Assembly (NCBI RefSeq): GCF_001544555.2
Contig: NZ_FCOK02000014.1
Coordinates: forward strand, 62,001-126,000
Source of the DNA: Caballeronia udeis
GTDB taxonomy: Bacteria; Pseudomonadota; Gammaproteobacteria; Burkholderiales; Burkholderiaceae
Direction: 5' to 3'
DNA length: 64,000 nucleotides
Shown here piece by piece: positions 35,946 to 45,690 of this stretch. The notes below the pieces were generated by a model. It was not told the origin of the DNA. It was given only the letters and a program-made list of their open reading frames with translations, and ran no database searches. Every line of letters begins with the position of its first letter. Position 1 is the first letter of the stretch. A program made the position numbers and the translations under genes.

Positions 35946-36485
35946 ATGTCAAAAATTGAAATCAACGAACTATGTGCTTCGCCGGCGATCCTCGGGATGC
36001 TCAGCAATCTATTGATCGAGACGGTCGCCAATGGCGGCTCGGTCAGCTTCATGCATCCACTGCAGCCTGACGCGGCTCAAGCGTTCTGGTCCACGGCGCT
36101 GGCGGCCGCGGCTCGTGGCGAACGAATTGTTCTGGGGGCCTGGGACGATGAGAGACTGGTCGCAACGGTTACCCTGTTGCTCGACTGTCCGCCCAACCAG
36201 CCGCACCGGGCGGAAATCGCAAAACTGATGACCTGTCTCAGCCATCGCGGGCGAGGTGTGGCGGCGTCGCTGATGCGCGCAGCCGAGGAACTGGCCGTAA
36301 AGCGCGGACGCACGCTGCTGGTTCTGGATACCGCTACCGACGGCGGAGCATCGACGTTTTATGAGCGTCTCGGATTCACTCTCGCGGGAGAGATACCCGA
36401 TTACGCGCTCAAGCCGCATGGAGGGCCGACCGGGACCAGAATCTATTGGAAGCGCATTGGATTGCACACCCCGAGCGGAGGTTAA
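35946..36485 (+). CDS. GNAT-family N-acetyltransferase
   Basis: A 179-residue acetyltransferase. The acetyl-CoA loop is in SHRGRGVAASLMRAAEELA (around residues 98-116), followed by LLVLDTATDGGASTFYERLGF, the typical beta5/alpha5 segment. The group includes tabtoxin/phosphinothricin-type acetyltransferases. It follows the XRE-cupin gene by five bases and is probably under its control. Acceptor substrate unknown. Confidence 0.87.
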   Translation: MSKIEINELCASPAILGMLSNLLIETVANGGSVSFMHPLQPDAAQAFWSTALAAAARGERIVLGAWDDERLVATVTLLLDCPPNQPHRAEIAKLMTCLSHRGRGVAASLMRAAEELAVKRGRTLLVLDTATDGGASTFYERLGFTLAGEIPDYALKPHGGPTGTRIYWKRIGLHTPSGG

Positions 36486-36771
36486 TCAGTCTTGCGAGGT
36501 TTTATCGTCGACCAGCGAACTAACGGATCCTTACTTCCGGCTTTTGCGTGCTGAATTGACTATTCCGAAACGTGTTTGTTCGAGCGACCATTGCGCCCGC
36601 GCCCGAATCCAAGGGCGAAGTGCCTAAACCCACGGTGAAATCAGGTTTTAATTCGGATTGCAGATGATATTGCAATGGGACCGATCTCTCCTCATAGCCT
36701 GCTCGCCGCTGCCATCTTGCGACCTTGCTGAAAGACAGCGGCGGCGATCAGGAGGCTAGCCCTCTGTCTGC

Positions 36772-37311
36772 TCACGGTTTGATGTTTCCTTGCTCTATCC
36801 GGTTATGCACCTCGCGCGTGAGCGCTTCAATACGTTCGCTCATTTGCTTGGTGATCTCGGTCAATTTGGTATTTTGCTCGACCAGGGCTACGAGCTGATC
36901 CGTCTGTCGTGCCGCTTGCAACTGGCGTTGCTCATTCGCGGAGGCCAGGTCTTCGCGATGCCGCGCATCAGCGTCGGCATTGACCTTGTCGCGATCCGCT
37001 TGCCGCGTTTGTGCAAGCAGGATCAACGGCGCGGCGTAAGCCGCCTGAAGGCTGAAGGCGAGGTTGAGAAGAATGAAAGGATAAACGTCGAACTTCGTCA
37101 GTCCCGCGACGTTGATGCCAATCCAGCCGGCGACAATAATTGTTTGTCCGACCAGGAATGTCGGTGTTCCGAAAAAACGAGCAAAACGCTCGGCCTTTAG
37201 TGCGAACCAGTCGTCGCCGAATACCGACGAAAGGTGCGTGTATGGAAGATGAAAACGAAAGTGGTGATGCTCGTCTTTATGCTGCTCGCGAGGCGGAATA
37301 GGGCTGTTCAT
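36772..37311 (-). CDS. DUF1003 membrane protein
   Basis: A 179-residue protein opening MNSPIPPREQHKDEHHHFRF. Two membrane helices (about 45-65, FLVGQTIIVAGWIGINVAG; about 72-98, FILLNLAFSLQAAYAAPLIL) are followed by a C-terminal coiled coil (about 100-179). This is the DUF1003 family, of unknown function. The start at 37311 was chosen for GGAGA upstream; the longer frame adds a segment of non-matching character. Confidence 0.88.
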   Translation of the reverse strand: MNSPIPPREQHKDEHHHFRFHLPYTHLSSVFGDDWFALKAERFARFFGTPTFLVGQTIIVAGWIGINVAGLTKFDVYPFILLNLAFSLQAAYAAPLILLAQTRQADRDKVNADADARHREDLASANEQRQLQAARQTDQLVALVEQNTKLTEITKQMSERIEALTREVHNRIEQGNIKP

Positions 37312-37547
37312 GTTTCGCTGTCTCCGTTGCGATGAATGGAACTGTGTGTCGATGTTATACACAGTCGGCGCACGCGTTGCAGCGATGAAAAACAGCGGCT
37401 TGATAAAATAACGCCAGACGAAAAGGACGTTTGCCATGCGGAGTCGTTACCGGCATCACACGAGAGGCCTGGCCGAGCCGCGCAATGAGTCGCGCAATGA
37501 GTTTGTCGCGGCGCCAAGTACAAACCCAGGATCCTTATCGACGACCT

Positions 37548-37567
37548 ATAGGTGAGGTTATTCGGGA
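37548..37567 (-). repeat. Dispersed iteron copy
   Basis: Minus-strand reading TCCCG-AATAAC-CTCACC-TAT, in the roughly 410-base gap between the DUF1003 gene and the FAH gene. It shares CTCACCTAT with the copies at 63371 and 63575, 26 kb away. The rest of this gap holds no gene I can support. Confidence 0.8.
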
Positions 37568-37722
37568 GCGTTGCGCGCTGGCTGGAGATGGGCCAGGAAG
37601 CGGGCCAGGAAGCGGCGAATCCACCCATACTTTTGCTGGATTCGCCCTGGGCCCAAACCGAAAAACCGCACGTTGCTAAGTACAGCGTACGGAAGAAGCT
37701 GCTGGCATAGTGAAGGGCAAAA

Positions 37723-38424
37723 TCAGCCTTGAGCGTTGCCAATTTCAAAATGAAATTCGGCAATCCCGTCGACACCGCCGGCGACTTTATCGCCGGGCTT
37801 CAACGCTCCTACACCCGCAGGCGTGCCGGTAAAAATAAGATCGCCGGGCTTGATGACAACCGCTTGTGAAACCTGGCTGATGATGTCCGCAACCGGCCAG
37901 ATCATATCGCCGAGATCACCCGTTTGGCGCGTTTCACCATTCACCGATAACCAGATGCGGCCACTGCCCGGATGACCGATGTTCGCCGTACGACGGATAG
38001 GTGTTACCGGCGCGGATTCGTCGAAACCCTTGGCCCAGTCCCACGGGCGGCTCATCTTCTTTGCGACCGCTTGCAGGTCGCGACGCGTGAGGTCAACGCC
38101 CACGCAGTAGCCGAATACATACGACAACGCGTCCTGCGGGTCGATCTGCCGACCCTCCTGGCCGATGGCAATGACCATCTCTATCTCGTGGTGCAGATCC
38201 TCGGTAAGCATCGGGTACGCCAGTGTTCCCGTTGCGGGCACGACGGCGTCCGCGGGTTTCGTAAAGAAGAACGGCGGCTCGCGGTCGGGATTGGCGCCCA
38301 TCTCGCGTGCATGATCCGCGTAATTGCGTCCTACGCAAAAAACGCGGCGGACCGGAAAGGCGGCGCTCGATCCGGTGACGGGCACAGTAACAGTCTGAGG
38401 GGCGGGGAATACGTATTCGGTCAT
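37723..38424 (-). CDS. Fumarylacetoacetate hydrolase family protein (fumarylpyruvate hydrolase-like)
   Basis: A 233-residue FAH-fold enzyme of the short class. Signatures: VFCVGRNYADHAREMG, metal-site Glu residues in HHEIEMVIAIG, and FTGTPAGVGALKPGD near the end. It resembles fumarylpyruvate hydrolases of gentisate-type aromatic breakdown and acylpyruvases. The start MTEYVFPAPQT at 38424 gives the normal family length; ribosome site is weak. It lies 109 bases downstream of, and on the same strand as, the AraC gene. Confidence 0.87.
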   Translation of the reverse strand: MTEYVFPAPQTVTVPVTGSSAAFPVRRVFCVGRNYADHAREMGANPDREPPFFFTKPADAVVPATGTLAYPMLTEDLHHEIEMVIAIGQEGRQIDPQDALSYVFGYCVGVDLTRRDLQAVAKKMSRPWDWAKGFDESAPVTPIRRTANIGHPGSGRIWLSVNGETRQTGDLGDMIWPVADIISQVSQAVVIKPGDLIFTGTPAGVGALKPGDKVAGGVDGIAEFHFEIGNAQG

Positions 38425-38533
38425 ATCGGCGAACTCGAAGGTGGAGGTTGTTCGGCGCGGATCACCGCGACACCCGCAAACGATATGCTTCGAGCAACGT
38501 TCCATGCAGGACAAATCCGTCCTACGCCTTGGA

Positions 38534-39505
38534 TTAAATTGCCCTATCCCGGGCCGCCCCTTCCAAAGGCCGGGCAAGAGTTGATAGCTCGAATTGCAAC
38601 GCCCGGTATTCCGTAGGCGACGTCCCCACAGCTTGCCGAAAGCGTCGGGTGAAATAAGCCTCGTCGCGAAAGCCGACCACGAATGCGATGTCCTTGACGC
38701 GGCGTGTATCGTCCGCAAGCAACGCCTTTGCCCGGCTGATTCTTTGATCCGTCACCCATTGCACAAAGGTCCTGCCGGTTTCTTTTTTCATCAGGCGGGC
38801 CACATAGCCGGGCGTCAACGCTACCGCTTGCGCCGCTGACCTCAACGAAAGCGTGTCGTCTTCCAGGTTCGCCAGAACATGACGCATCACTTTGCTGATG
38901 GAGTCGCGGCGACTGACCGCACGCTCTCCGAGTGCCGCCAGCCGCATAAGCGGGTCGGCGTACCGTACGCAAACCAGCCCGATCAATTGCAGGAGATAGC
39001 CTCGAAGCCGGCTGGTCGCGCCGAAGCCGCGCGCGCCGTCTATCTCCATCATCAGATGAACGATGCGTTCGACTTCAGCGAGATCGGACCCGGTCAGCGT
39101 GAAATCCGTTTCGTCCTGAAAGCGGAAGGGCGCCAGCTCCGGAAACCGGACGATGGGAATACTGCCGAGGTCGATCCGGCCATCGACTGCATCGACATCC
39201 AGGCCAAGGAAGTCCAGCGCAAAGTTGATCACGATGAACCGCGAGTGTTCAGGGTGCGGAATCATGTGAAGCCGGTGCGGCGCGATGAACGCAACTGCAC
39301 CGGTCGGGAACGGACGCGTGACATTGCCGATCTGCTGCTTCGTGTCACCACCCAGGTTGATCTGAATCTGGAAGTAATCGTGTTTGTGCGGTTCCCTGAT
39401 CGCCGAGCGCAAAGTCTGGTCACGAATGTAGAAGTCGAGCCGATCGCTGCGCTCGGGCATCGCATAGGTGCGGGACGTGCGTTTCGAAAATGCGTTCACT
39501 GGCAT
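38534..39505 (-). CDS. AraC-family transcriptional regulator
   Basis: A 323-residue AraC regulator. The N-terminal cupin (about 30-110, with HKHDYFQIQINLGG) should bind a small ligand; the C-terminal 100 residues carry two helix-turn-helices (LSLRSAAQAVALTPGYVARL and VKDIAFVVGFRDEAYFTRRF). The same-strand FAH gene immediately downstream is the probable target. Confidence 0.9.
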   Translation of the reverse strand: MPVNAFSKRTSRTYAMPERSDRLDFYIRDQTLRSAIREPHKHDYFQIQINLGGDTKQQIGNVTRPFPTGAVAFIAPHRLHMIPHPEHSRFIVINFALDFLGLDVDAVDGRIDLGSIPIVRFPELAPFRFQDETDFTLTGSDLAEVERIVHLMMEIDGARGFGATSRLRGYLLQLIGLVCVRYADPLMRLAALGERAVSRRDSISKVMRHVLANLEDDTLSLRSAAQAVALTPGYVARLMKKETGRTFVQWVTDQRISRAKALLADDTRRVKDIAFVVGFRDEAYFTRRFRQAVGTSPTEYRALQFELSTLARPLEGAARDRAI

Positions 39506-40041
39506 GAACTCCTGCCCGGGTTATGCGTGAAGGCCGGCGCTCTCAACACTTCTTCGCGTGAGATAAGGGGACCGCCACTTATAAAGCAGCTCCCTGCGGC
39601 AGTACGACTTACCTTTGCGGGCGGCTCATGACGGACTACCGCAATCATGAGTAAGCAATACGTTTGGGTCATCGCAAGAAAAATAACGGTGTTTTGTCCT
39701 GGCAGGTGCATTAGCGTCGGGTATGCAAGAAACGCAAGAAACACGAGAAACGCAAGAAACGCAAGAAACGCAAGAAACAAGCGTCAAGCATACCGGTTCG
39801 CCCAAAGACCTGCCCTGAGCCAGCAGACAGCGTGATGATCGAAAATACACGACGGCTCAAAAGCCACATGGGCAGTAGGGTGGAAAATACGAATGTCCGG
39901 CAAGCGGTAACATCGTTGTGACGTCCGAAGCCAGGGCGTTGATCTGTCCGGCGTGATCGAGCGCGCCAATATGGCGGGCGTTACCCGGACACCCCCTGCT
40001 GGGCATTTGCATGGCCCACGTCACTGACACATAAGCGTTCT
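39506..40041. other. Intergenic stretch with a 9-bp tandem repeat
   Basis: 536 bases between the AraC gene (minus) and the dehydrogenase gene (plus). Apart from the tandem array at 39725-39778, no feature is supported. The open frames over the array encode simple repeats and are rejected. Confidence 0.5.
39725..39778. repeat. Tandem 9-mer array, 6 x GCAAGAAAC
   Basis: Six head-to-tail 9-base units, five identical and the third ACGAGAAAC. Because nine is a multiple of three, all frames stay open and encode tripeptide repeats (Ala-Arg-Asn or, on the other strand, Phe-Leu-Ala and Val-Ser-Cys). It lies in a divergent promoter region. Confidence 0.9.
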
Positions 40042-41244
40042 ATGACCTCTGTTCTTCTACTCGAAAATATCCACGACACCGCTGTTGCGCGTTTCAGCGA
40101 AGCGAAACTGGAGGTCGAGCGCCGCGCGGGTGCGCTCGCCGGTGGGGATTTAATGAGCGCGCTCCAGGCCCATAACCTGGTCGGAATTCGCTCGGCAACG
40201 CATCTCCGGCGCGAGGAGATCGATGCCGCGCGTCATCTGCTCGCAATCGGTTGTTTCTGCATTGGAACATCGCAGGTCGATCTGAAGGCAGCGGCGAATG
40301 TAGGAATCCCTGTTTTCAACGCGCCGTTTTCGAACACGCGCTCGGTCGCTGAACTGGTGATCGCCGAAGCTATCCTGCTGTTGCGCCGCGTGCCGGAGAA
40401 GAGCGTGCTGGCGCATGCCGGAACGTGGGCCAAGGGAGCAAGCGGATCGTTCGAGACGCGTGGCAAGACCATTGCGATCGTAGGGTATGGAAATATCGGC
40501 TCGCAGGTCGGCGTGCTGGCGGAAGCCATGGGCATGCGGGTTGTGTATTACGACGTGCAGGCACGGCTCTCGCTGGGTTCTGCCCGAGCGGCGCAATCGC
40601 TTGCCGACGCGGTTTCCCATGCCGACGTGGTGACGCTCCACGTGCCCGCAACGGCCCAGACGAAGCGCATGATCGACGCGGCAACACTGGCTTGTTTCAA
40701 AACCGGTGCGATCCTGATCAATGCATCGCGCGGTTCGGTCGTCGATATCGACGCCCTCGCGCAAGCGCTGCAGGCGAAGCGGCTGGGGGGAGCCGCTATC
40801 GACGTATTCCCGGAAGAGCCCAAGACCAATGCCGACGTCTTCAAGAGCGTGCTTCAGCATTTGCCGAATGTGATCCTGACGCCACATGTCGGCGGCAGCA
40901 CGGAGGAAGCGCAGGAGAACATCGGAACCGAAGTCGCAACGAAGCTCATTTCGTTCTTGACGACCGGCGACACCGTGGGATCGGTCAATTTTCCGCATGT
41001 CAATCCCGGTCCGCTGGACGCACCCGCGCGCCTGCTCAACGTCCACGGCAACGCACCGGGTGCGCTTGCAACGCTCAACACGCGGCTTGCGGGGGAGGGC
41101 GCCAACATTGTGGCCCAGCATCTGCAAACACAGGGCGAGACCGGCTATGTAGTGACGGACCTGGATAGAACGCCGTCCAGCGAGTTGATACAGGCACTGG
41201 CCAGGGAGCCCGGCTTTATCCGAACCCGCCTGCTGGTGAAATAG
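40042..41244 (+). CDS. D-3-phosphoglycerate dehydrogenase-like enzyme with ACT domain
   Basis: A 400-residue D-2-hydroxyacid dehydrogenase of SerA type. The NAD site is VGYGNIGSQVGVLAEAMG (about 150-170); catalytic residues lie in NASRGSVVD (Arg about 232), PEEP (Glu about 261) and LTPHVGGST (His about 283). The last 80 residues form an ACT domain for serine feedback (VHGNAPGALATLNTRLAGEG). It oxidises 3-phosphoglycerate to start serine synthesis, or a related 2-hydroxyacid. This is probably a second, replicon-borne copy. Confidence 0.88.
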   Translation: MTSVLLLENIHDTAVARFSEAKLEVERRAGALAGGDLMSALQAHNLVGIRSATHLRREEIDAARHLLAIGCFCIGTSQVDLKAAANVGIPVFNAPFSNTRSVAELVIAEAILLLRRVPEKSVLAHAGTWAKGASGSFETRGKTIAIVGYGNIGSQVGVLAEAMGMRVVYYDVQARLSLGSARAAQSLADAVSHADVVTLHVPATAQTKRMIDAATLACFKTGAILINASRGSVVDIDALAQALQAKRLGGAAIDVFPEEPKTNADVFKSVLQHLPNVILTPHVGGSTEEAQENIGTEVATKLISFLTTGDTVGSVNFPHVNPGPLDAPARLLNVHGNAPGALATLNTRLAGEGANIVAQHLQTQGETGYVVTDLDRTPSSELIQALAREPGFIRTRLLVK

Positions 41245-41724
41245 TCCGCGGTCCTGCATGGGACCGGCCTTCCGCCGGGTAGCAATTGCCGGTCCCCGGC
41301 GAGTGCAGCATTAATGCGAACGCGGGAATAACCGCGTTTTTCCGGCCAATATGCGTCGGGATGCTTAGCTTATTGCTCGGCTCGAGACGACCGTCATTCA
41401 AATCTCCCACGCTACTCCCGTGATCGAGAAAGGCACCGGCGTACTAACCAGATCGTTTTTTGAAAAACGGAATCGGGCATGCCGGACTAGTAAGAACATG
41501 ACCTGGTAATTGGCCACTCGCAACTGCATCGCTCCACGCTTCCACTCTGCATATTCCACTCCATGCACCATCCCCGAGCGTCGGCCAACATTCTTACAAG
41601 AATGGCGGATACGGCATGTTCTCGCGTTCTAGGATAGTAGAGGGTTAGCGCTCATACGCAGAAAATGACGCCACCCGCTCTGGTCCCTGCGCGGCCGTGC
41701 GAGCCTGATGATTCGAGGAAGGCT
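41245..41724. other. Intergenic stretch, no clear feature
   Basis: About 480 bases with no gene I can support. A GC-rich imperfect dyad just after the dehydrogenase stop codon (about 41250-41300) may act as terminator but has no T-run. Confidence 0.4.
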
Positions 41725-41919
41725 ATGCTCGACGATTCGCTCCCGATCCGAAACGAGATGATGGCCACCCGCCGGCGCTGGACGATCTTGCTCGTCAGCA
41801 TGGGGGGAGCGCTCGAGACCTTTGACTTTGTTATCCACGGATTCATGGTGTTGTGCGCGACGCTCGCCTTCGTGGCGTCTTTCGGGATGAAACATGCAAG
41901 CGGAGGCATTAGCGCTTGA
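41725..41919 (+). pseudogene. MFS transporter remnant (internal deletion)
   Basis: A 64-codon frame starting MLDDSLPIRNEMMATRRRW. Residues 15-43 (TRRRWTILLVSMGGALETFD) match the cytoplasmic N-terminus and first helix of MHS-type MFS transporters of about 430 residues, but the frame then runs into a short hydrophobic segment (LCATLAFVAS) and stops. The simplest reading is a large in-frame deletion joining the two ends of a transporter gene. It lies 40 bases upstream of the next regulator gene. Confidence 0.5.
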
Positions 41920-41959
41920 TAGGGAGCGCACATAAAAACAGATCTCGCTGGGAGGGCAC

Positions 41960-43720
41960 ATGAAGACGCAGGGAGCCATCAGGATCGGGAACATCGAGCT
42001 CGATGTGGAGCGCTACGAATTGCGCCGTGCGGGGCAGCACATCCGACTGGAACGCTTGCCTATGGAACTGCTGATTTTCATGGCATCGCGCGGCGGCGAA
42101 CTGGTGACGCGCGCCGACATTGTCAGGGTGCTATGGAGCGGCAACGCGTTCCGTGACACCGACAACAGTATTAACACAGCGATCCGGAAAATCCGCATTG
42201 CGCTTGGTGAGAATCCCGACGACCCGAAGTATCTGCTTACTATCAAAGGCAAGGGGTATCGTCTCGACGGTGTGCGGACGTCGCCGGCGGAACCGCAAGC
42301 CGCCCCGCCCGCCGCCGTTCGCGTGCTGGTGCTGCCCTTTGAGAACAAGAGCGGTGACCTGAGCCAGGACGGTTTCTGCGATGCCCTCGCCGACGAGACC
42401 TCGGCCAATATCGGCGTGCTGCATGTCGACCAGATCAACGTCATCGCCAGGACCACCGCCGCGAGTTACCGGCGATCCAACAAGAGCATTGGGCAGATGG
42501 CGCATGAACTGGCGGTCGACTATGTCCTCGAAGGCTCGCTCACGCGGGAGGGCGGACGCGTTCGCGTTTTGGCGCAGCTTATTCGCTGCACCGATCAGAC
42601 GCAGGTCTGGGGCCGCGCTTATGAGCCGGCGGCAAGCGGTTCGCTGGATATGCAGAAGGAGGTTGGCACCGCGCTGGCCCGGGACGTATTGCCGACGCTC
42701 GCGGAGCAGCAGCGGCGTATGCTGGCAAGGTGTCTGCCCCTCGATCCGGCGGCGCACGACGCCTACCTGCACGGAAGGTATTACTGGCTGCGCCGGGTTC
42801 ATTTTCACCCGGGGTTCGCCGCGCATCACGGGCTGAGCGGCGAGGACTTCACGCGTGCGCTCGCTTATTTCGAGAACGCCATCGAGCGTGATCCGACTTA
42901 CGCGCTCGGTTATGTCGGCTTGTCGAATATCTATGGATCGACCGTGACGCATGGCTTCTTCGTACCGTCGCAAGGTTATCCGAAAGCCAGGGAAACCGCG
43001 CATCGCGCGCTGGAACTGGACCCGGACCTTCCGGAAGCGCATCACGCAATGGCGGGCGTGCACTATTTCTACGACTGGGACTGGCGCAAGGCCGAGGCGG
43101 AATTTCTCGAAGCGCTGCGCCTGAATCCCAACCTCGCCGAAACCAGCCGCCTCTATGCGCGCCTGTTGATGTCGCTTGGGCGGGAGACGGAGGGGCGTGC
43201 GCAGTTCGAGCGTGCGGAGCGACTCGACCCGCTCACGTTCGAAGGCTCAAGGATCTTCGGGCTGGTACTGGCCGGACGGTACCAGGAGGTCACCAGGGAG
43301 TTTCTGACCGAGGGGCATGGCAACCGGTCGTCGCTGGTCTACCAGATGCTGTCGATCGCGTTCGAAGCGCAGGGCTCGTACAAGGAAGCGGTCGAAGCGA
43401 CCGTCGAGGCGCTGACGCGTTGCAACGAGTTCGCCCGGGCAGAGTTGATCCGGACCGCGTGGGAAGCGGGCGGGCACGACGGGGTGCTTCAATGGTATCT
43501 GCAGGACTTGCTGGCGAGGCGGCAGAGGAGCTATACGTCGCCGTTGCTGTTTGCGGAGATCTACGCCCGGCTGGGACAGCCGGACGAAATGTTTCACTGG
43601 CTCGACATCGCGCTGGCAGAACGATCTTCCCGGCTGACCGAGCTGCGCACCAACGCGTGGTTCAATCGCTATCGGTCAACAGGGCGCTTTCGTAACGTAG
43701 AAAAGAGAATCGGCTATTGA
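41960..43720 (+). CDS. Winged-helix/TPR transcriptional regulator (CadC-like)
   Basis: A 586-residue protein. Residues 1-105 form an OmpR/PhoB-type winged helix (LMASRGGELVTRADIVRVLW-like wing region, then DNSINTAIRKIRIALGENP and LLTIKGKGYRL). Residues 115-230 are a TolB/adenylate-cyclase-associated-like domain (VRVLVLPFENKSGD), and 270-570 contain TPR helices (FTRALAYFENAIERDPTYAL and others). No membrane helix separates the domains, unlike CadC. It is a one-component regulator type with unknown signal. The upstream MFS remnant may once have been its target. Confidence 0.85.
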   Translation: MKTQGAIRIGNIELDVERYELRRAGQHIRLERLPMELLIFMASRGGELVTRADIVRVLWSGNAFRDTDNSINTAIRKIRIALGENPDDPKYLLTIKGKGYRLDGVRTSPAEPQAAPPAAVRVLVLPFENKSGDLSQDGFCDALADETSANIGVLHVDQINVIARTTAASYRRSNKSIGQMAHELAVDYVLEGSLTREGGRVRVLAQLIRCTDQTQVWGRAYEPAASGSLDMQKEVGTALARDVLPTLAEQQRRMLARCLPLDPAAHDAYLHGRYYWLRRVHFHPGFAAHHGLSGEDFTRALAYFENAIERDPTYALGYVGLSNIYGSTVTHGFFVPSQGYPKARETAHRALELDPDLPEAHHAMAGVHYFYDWDWRKAEAEFLEALRLNPNLAETSRLYARLLMSLGRETEGRAQFERAERLDPLTFEGSRIFGLVLAGRYQEVTREFLTEGHGNRSSLVYQMLSIAFEAQGSYKEAVEATVEALTRCNEFARAELIRTAWEAGGHDGVLQWYLQDLLARRQRSYTSPLLFAEIYARLGQPDEMFHWLDIALAERSSRLTELRTNAWFNRYRSTGRFRNVEKRIGY

Positions 43721-43827
43721 TGCATGGCGCCGCGAGCCTCGGCTTGGATTCCCGGCACGCTGAGCGCCTTGTTGAAACTCAGCGCGCCGGCTCGCCCCGT
43801 CATGCAGAACACGAGTCCATGCCGCGG

Positions 43828-44082
43828 TCACTGACCGTGATAGAGGTCCTGCAACCGGCTTTGTTCTCCGGATTGTTGTGAACGGAGCAGGTCTTGATAG
43901 ACCTGTTGCCGCGTCAGGCCCATCGGTGCGCCTGCAGCGCTCCTTGACATGTCCGTCACGCCTCCAACGTCCTGAGCAGGCTGTACGGTCGCGGTTTCTG
44001 TGGTGGCTGGCTGAGCTTGCGCCCATGCCTGTCCGGCGACGAGGGCGACCGCGCATGCCGCCACGATTCTAAGCGTCTTCAT
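43828..44082 (-). CDS. DUF4148-type small secreted protein
   Basis: An 84-residue protein with signal peptide MKTLRIVAACAVALVAGQAW and cleavage near AQAQP. The mature end LTRQQVYQDLLRSQQSGEQS matches the Burkholderia-specific DUF4148 family (LTRAQV.DL..AE). GGGAGAAATC gives a good ribosome site for the ATG at 44082. Function unknown; periplasmic by prediction. Confidence 0.8.
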   Translation of the reverse strand: MKTLRIVAACAVALVAGQAWAQAQPATTETATVQPAQDVGGVTDMSRSAAGAPMGLTRQQVYQDLLRSQQSGEQSRLQDLYHGQ

Positions 44083-44337
44083 GTTGATTTCTCCCAAAAG
44101 CCAAGATCGGTCCGGTCAGCAAGCCGCTGGCCGAAAAAGGCGATACCGGGAGGTTCAACGCTTGGGCGCTGCACAGTCGGGATCGCGTTTGGCCATGTTG
44201 CGGCGCCGCTGTAAGGAACTCCATCGACGCAAGATGAAGAAATCGTTAACGCGCTTCACGTGCCGACGCAATGCGATCGGGCGCGATGTAAAAGGGTTAG
44301 GGACGCTAACGATATCCATGGGCCAGTCGGCCACGAC

Positions 44338-45690
44338 TTAGTGTGATTCCGCCAGCGGTGGCCTGCCATCGGCGGACTTCACGCGGTCCTCGGCGCCGTG
44401 ACGCAACCGCAGGCTGCATAGCGCGGCAATAAATAGTGCCCCTGCAAGGGTCCCAAGGCCGTTCATGGGGTTCCCGGTCGACTGCTCGATCATTCCCATG
44501 ACCGTGGGTCCCACGAAGCCTCCCAGCAAGCCGCATGAGTTGACCAGCGCCAGGCCGCCGGCCAGCGCCGGGCCGTTGAAGCGCGACGACGGAAACGTGA
44601 AGATGATCGATTGCACGACAAAAAACATGAACGCCGACAGGCACACGCCAAGCAGTCCGATGACCGGCGTTGAATACGCGGCGATCACGAGGCCGGCCGC
44701 CATCACGACCAACCCGCCGGTCAGGATTTGCCGGCTGCGTGAAGACGTGCTGGCAAAGCGCGGCAGCGTCGCGGCGCCAATAGCCGCAGCGATCCACGGC
44801 AAGGCTGTCAGCACGCCGATGACAAACGGCGAAAAATGCCCCGATGCACCAATGATGCCCGGCAAAAAGAAGATGGTCGTGTAGATGGTGAGCTGATGGC
44901 AGAAGTATACGAAGATCGCGAGCCACACCTGTTTGTCGCCTATCACGCTGCGCAGCGAGTGGCTGCCGCGGCCGCCGCTTGCCTGGCTTTCGCGTTCAGC
45001 CGCGAGGCGGCGTTCAAGCCCGTCGGCCTGTTCCTTCGACAACCATCGCGCTGACGCAGGTCCGTCCGGCAGCACCTTCCACACGACGAACGCCAGCAAC
45101 ACGGCAGGCAGTCCTTCGATCACGAACAGCCATTGCCAGCCGTGCCAGCCAAGCAGGCCGTCGAGTTCGAGCAACGCACCGCCAAGCGGTCCGCCCACGA
45201 TGTTGGCCAGACACACGCCAAGCAGGAAATAGCCGGTGGCGCGTGCCCGTTCCTCGCGATTGAACCAGTAGGTGAGGTACAGCATCACGCCGGGAAACAA
45301 GCCGGCTTCGGCGGCGCCGAGCAGCAGGCGCAGCACGTAGAACGATGTCTCGCCACGGACGAACGCCATCGCAATGGAGAGCAGGCCCCAGGTAATCATG
45401 ATCCGCGTGATCCAGAGGCGTGCGCCTACCCGATGCATGATCAGGTTGCTGGGGATTTCAAGGAGCGCATACGAAAGGAAAAATAAACCTGCGCCGAGCC
45501 CATAGGCGGCAGCGGACAGGCCCAGGTCCACGCTCATGGAATGCTTGGCGAGCGCAATATTCGTACGGTCGAGAAAGCTGATCACATACACGATGACAAG
45601 CAGCGGCATCAGCTTGCGGATCATCAACTGCGTGACGGCCGCGTGCGCGAGTGGTGCGGCGGTCTGCGGTTTTGCTTGAGGTCTTGACAT
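44338..45690 (-). CDS. MFS transporter, anion:cation symporter family
   Basis: A 450-residue, 12-helix transporter of the ACS family (tartrate, phthalate, hydroxyphenylacetate and hexuronate carriers). Typical: VISFLDRTNIALAKHSM in helix 1, LLGAAEAGLFPGVMLYLTYWF, and RARATGYFLLG after it. It is the third gene of a minus-strand operon with an SDR and a beta-keto-acid cleavage enzyme, so it probably imports their carboxylate substrate. Confidence 0.9.
   Translation of the reverse strand: MSRPQAKPQTAAPLAHAAVTQLMIRKLMPLLVIVYVISFLDRTNIALAKHSMSVDLGLSAAAYGLGAGLFFLSYALLEIPSNLIMHRVGARLWITRIMITWGLLSIAMAFVRGETSFYVLRLLLGAAEAGLFPGVMLYLTYWFNREERARATGYFLLGVCLANIVGGPLGGALLELDGLLGWHGWQWLFVIEGLPAVLLAFVVWKVLPDGPASARWLSKEQADGLERRLAAERESQASGGRGSHSLRSVIGDKQVWLAIFVYFCHQLTIYTTIFFLPGIIGASGHFSPFVIGVLTALPWIAAAIGAATLPRFASTSSRSRQILTGGLVVMAAGLVIAAYSTPVIGLLGVCLSAFMFFVVQSIIFTFPSSRFNGPALAGGLALVNSCGLLGGFVGPTVMGMIEQSTGNPMNGLGTLAGALFIAALCSLRLRHGAEDRVKSADGRPPLAESH

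Noticed and set aside
39496..39850. Minus-strand frames rich in Phe-Leu-Ala or Val-Ser-Cys repeats
   Set aside because: Produced by the 9-base tandem array, whose unit length keeps all frames open. No start signal.
41232..41300. Possible terminator after the phosphoglycerate-dehydrogenase-like gene
   Set aside because: GC-rich imperfect dyads only, without a T-run; not strong enough to list.
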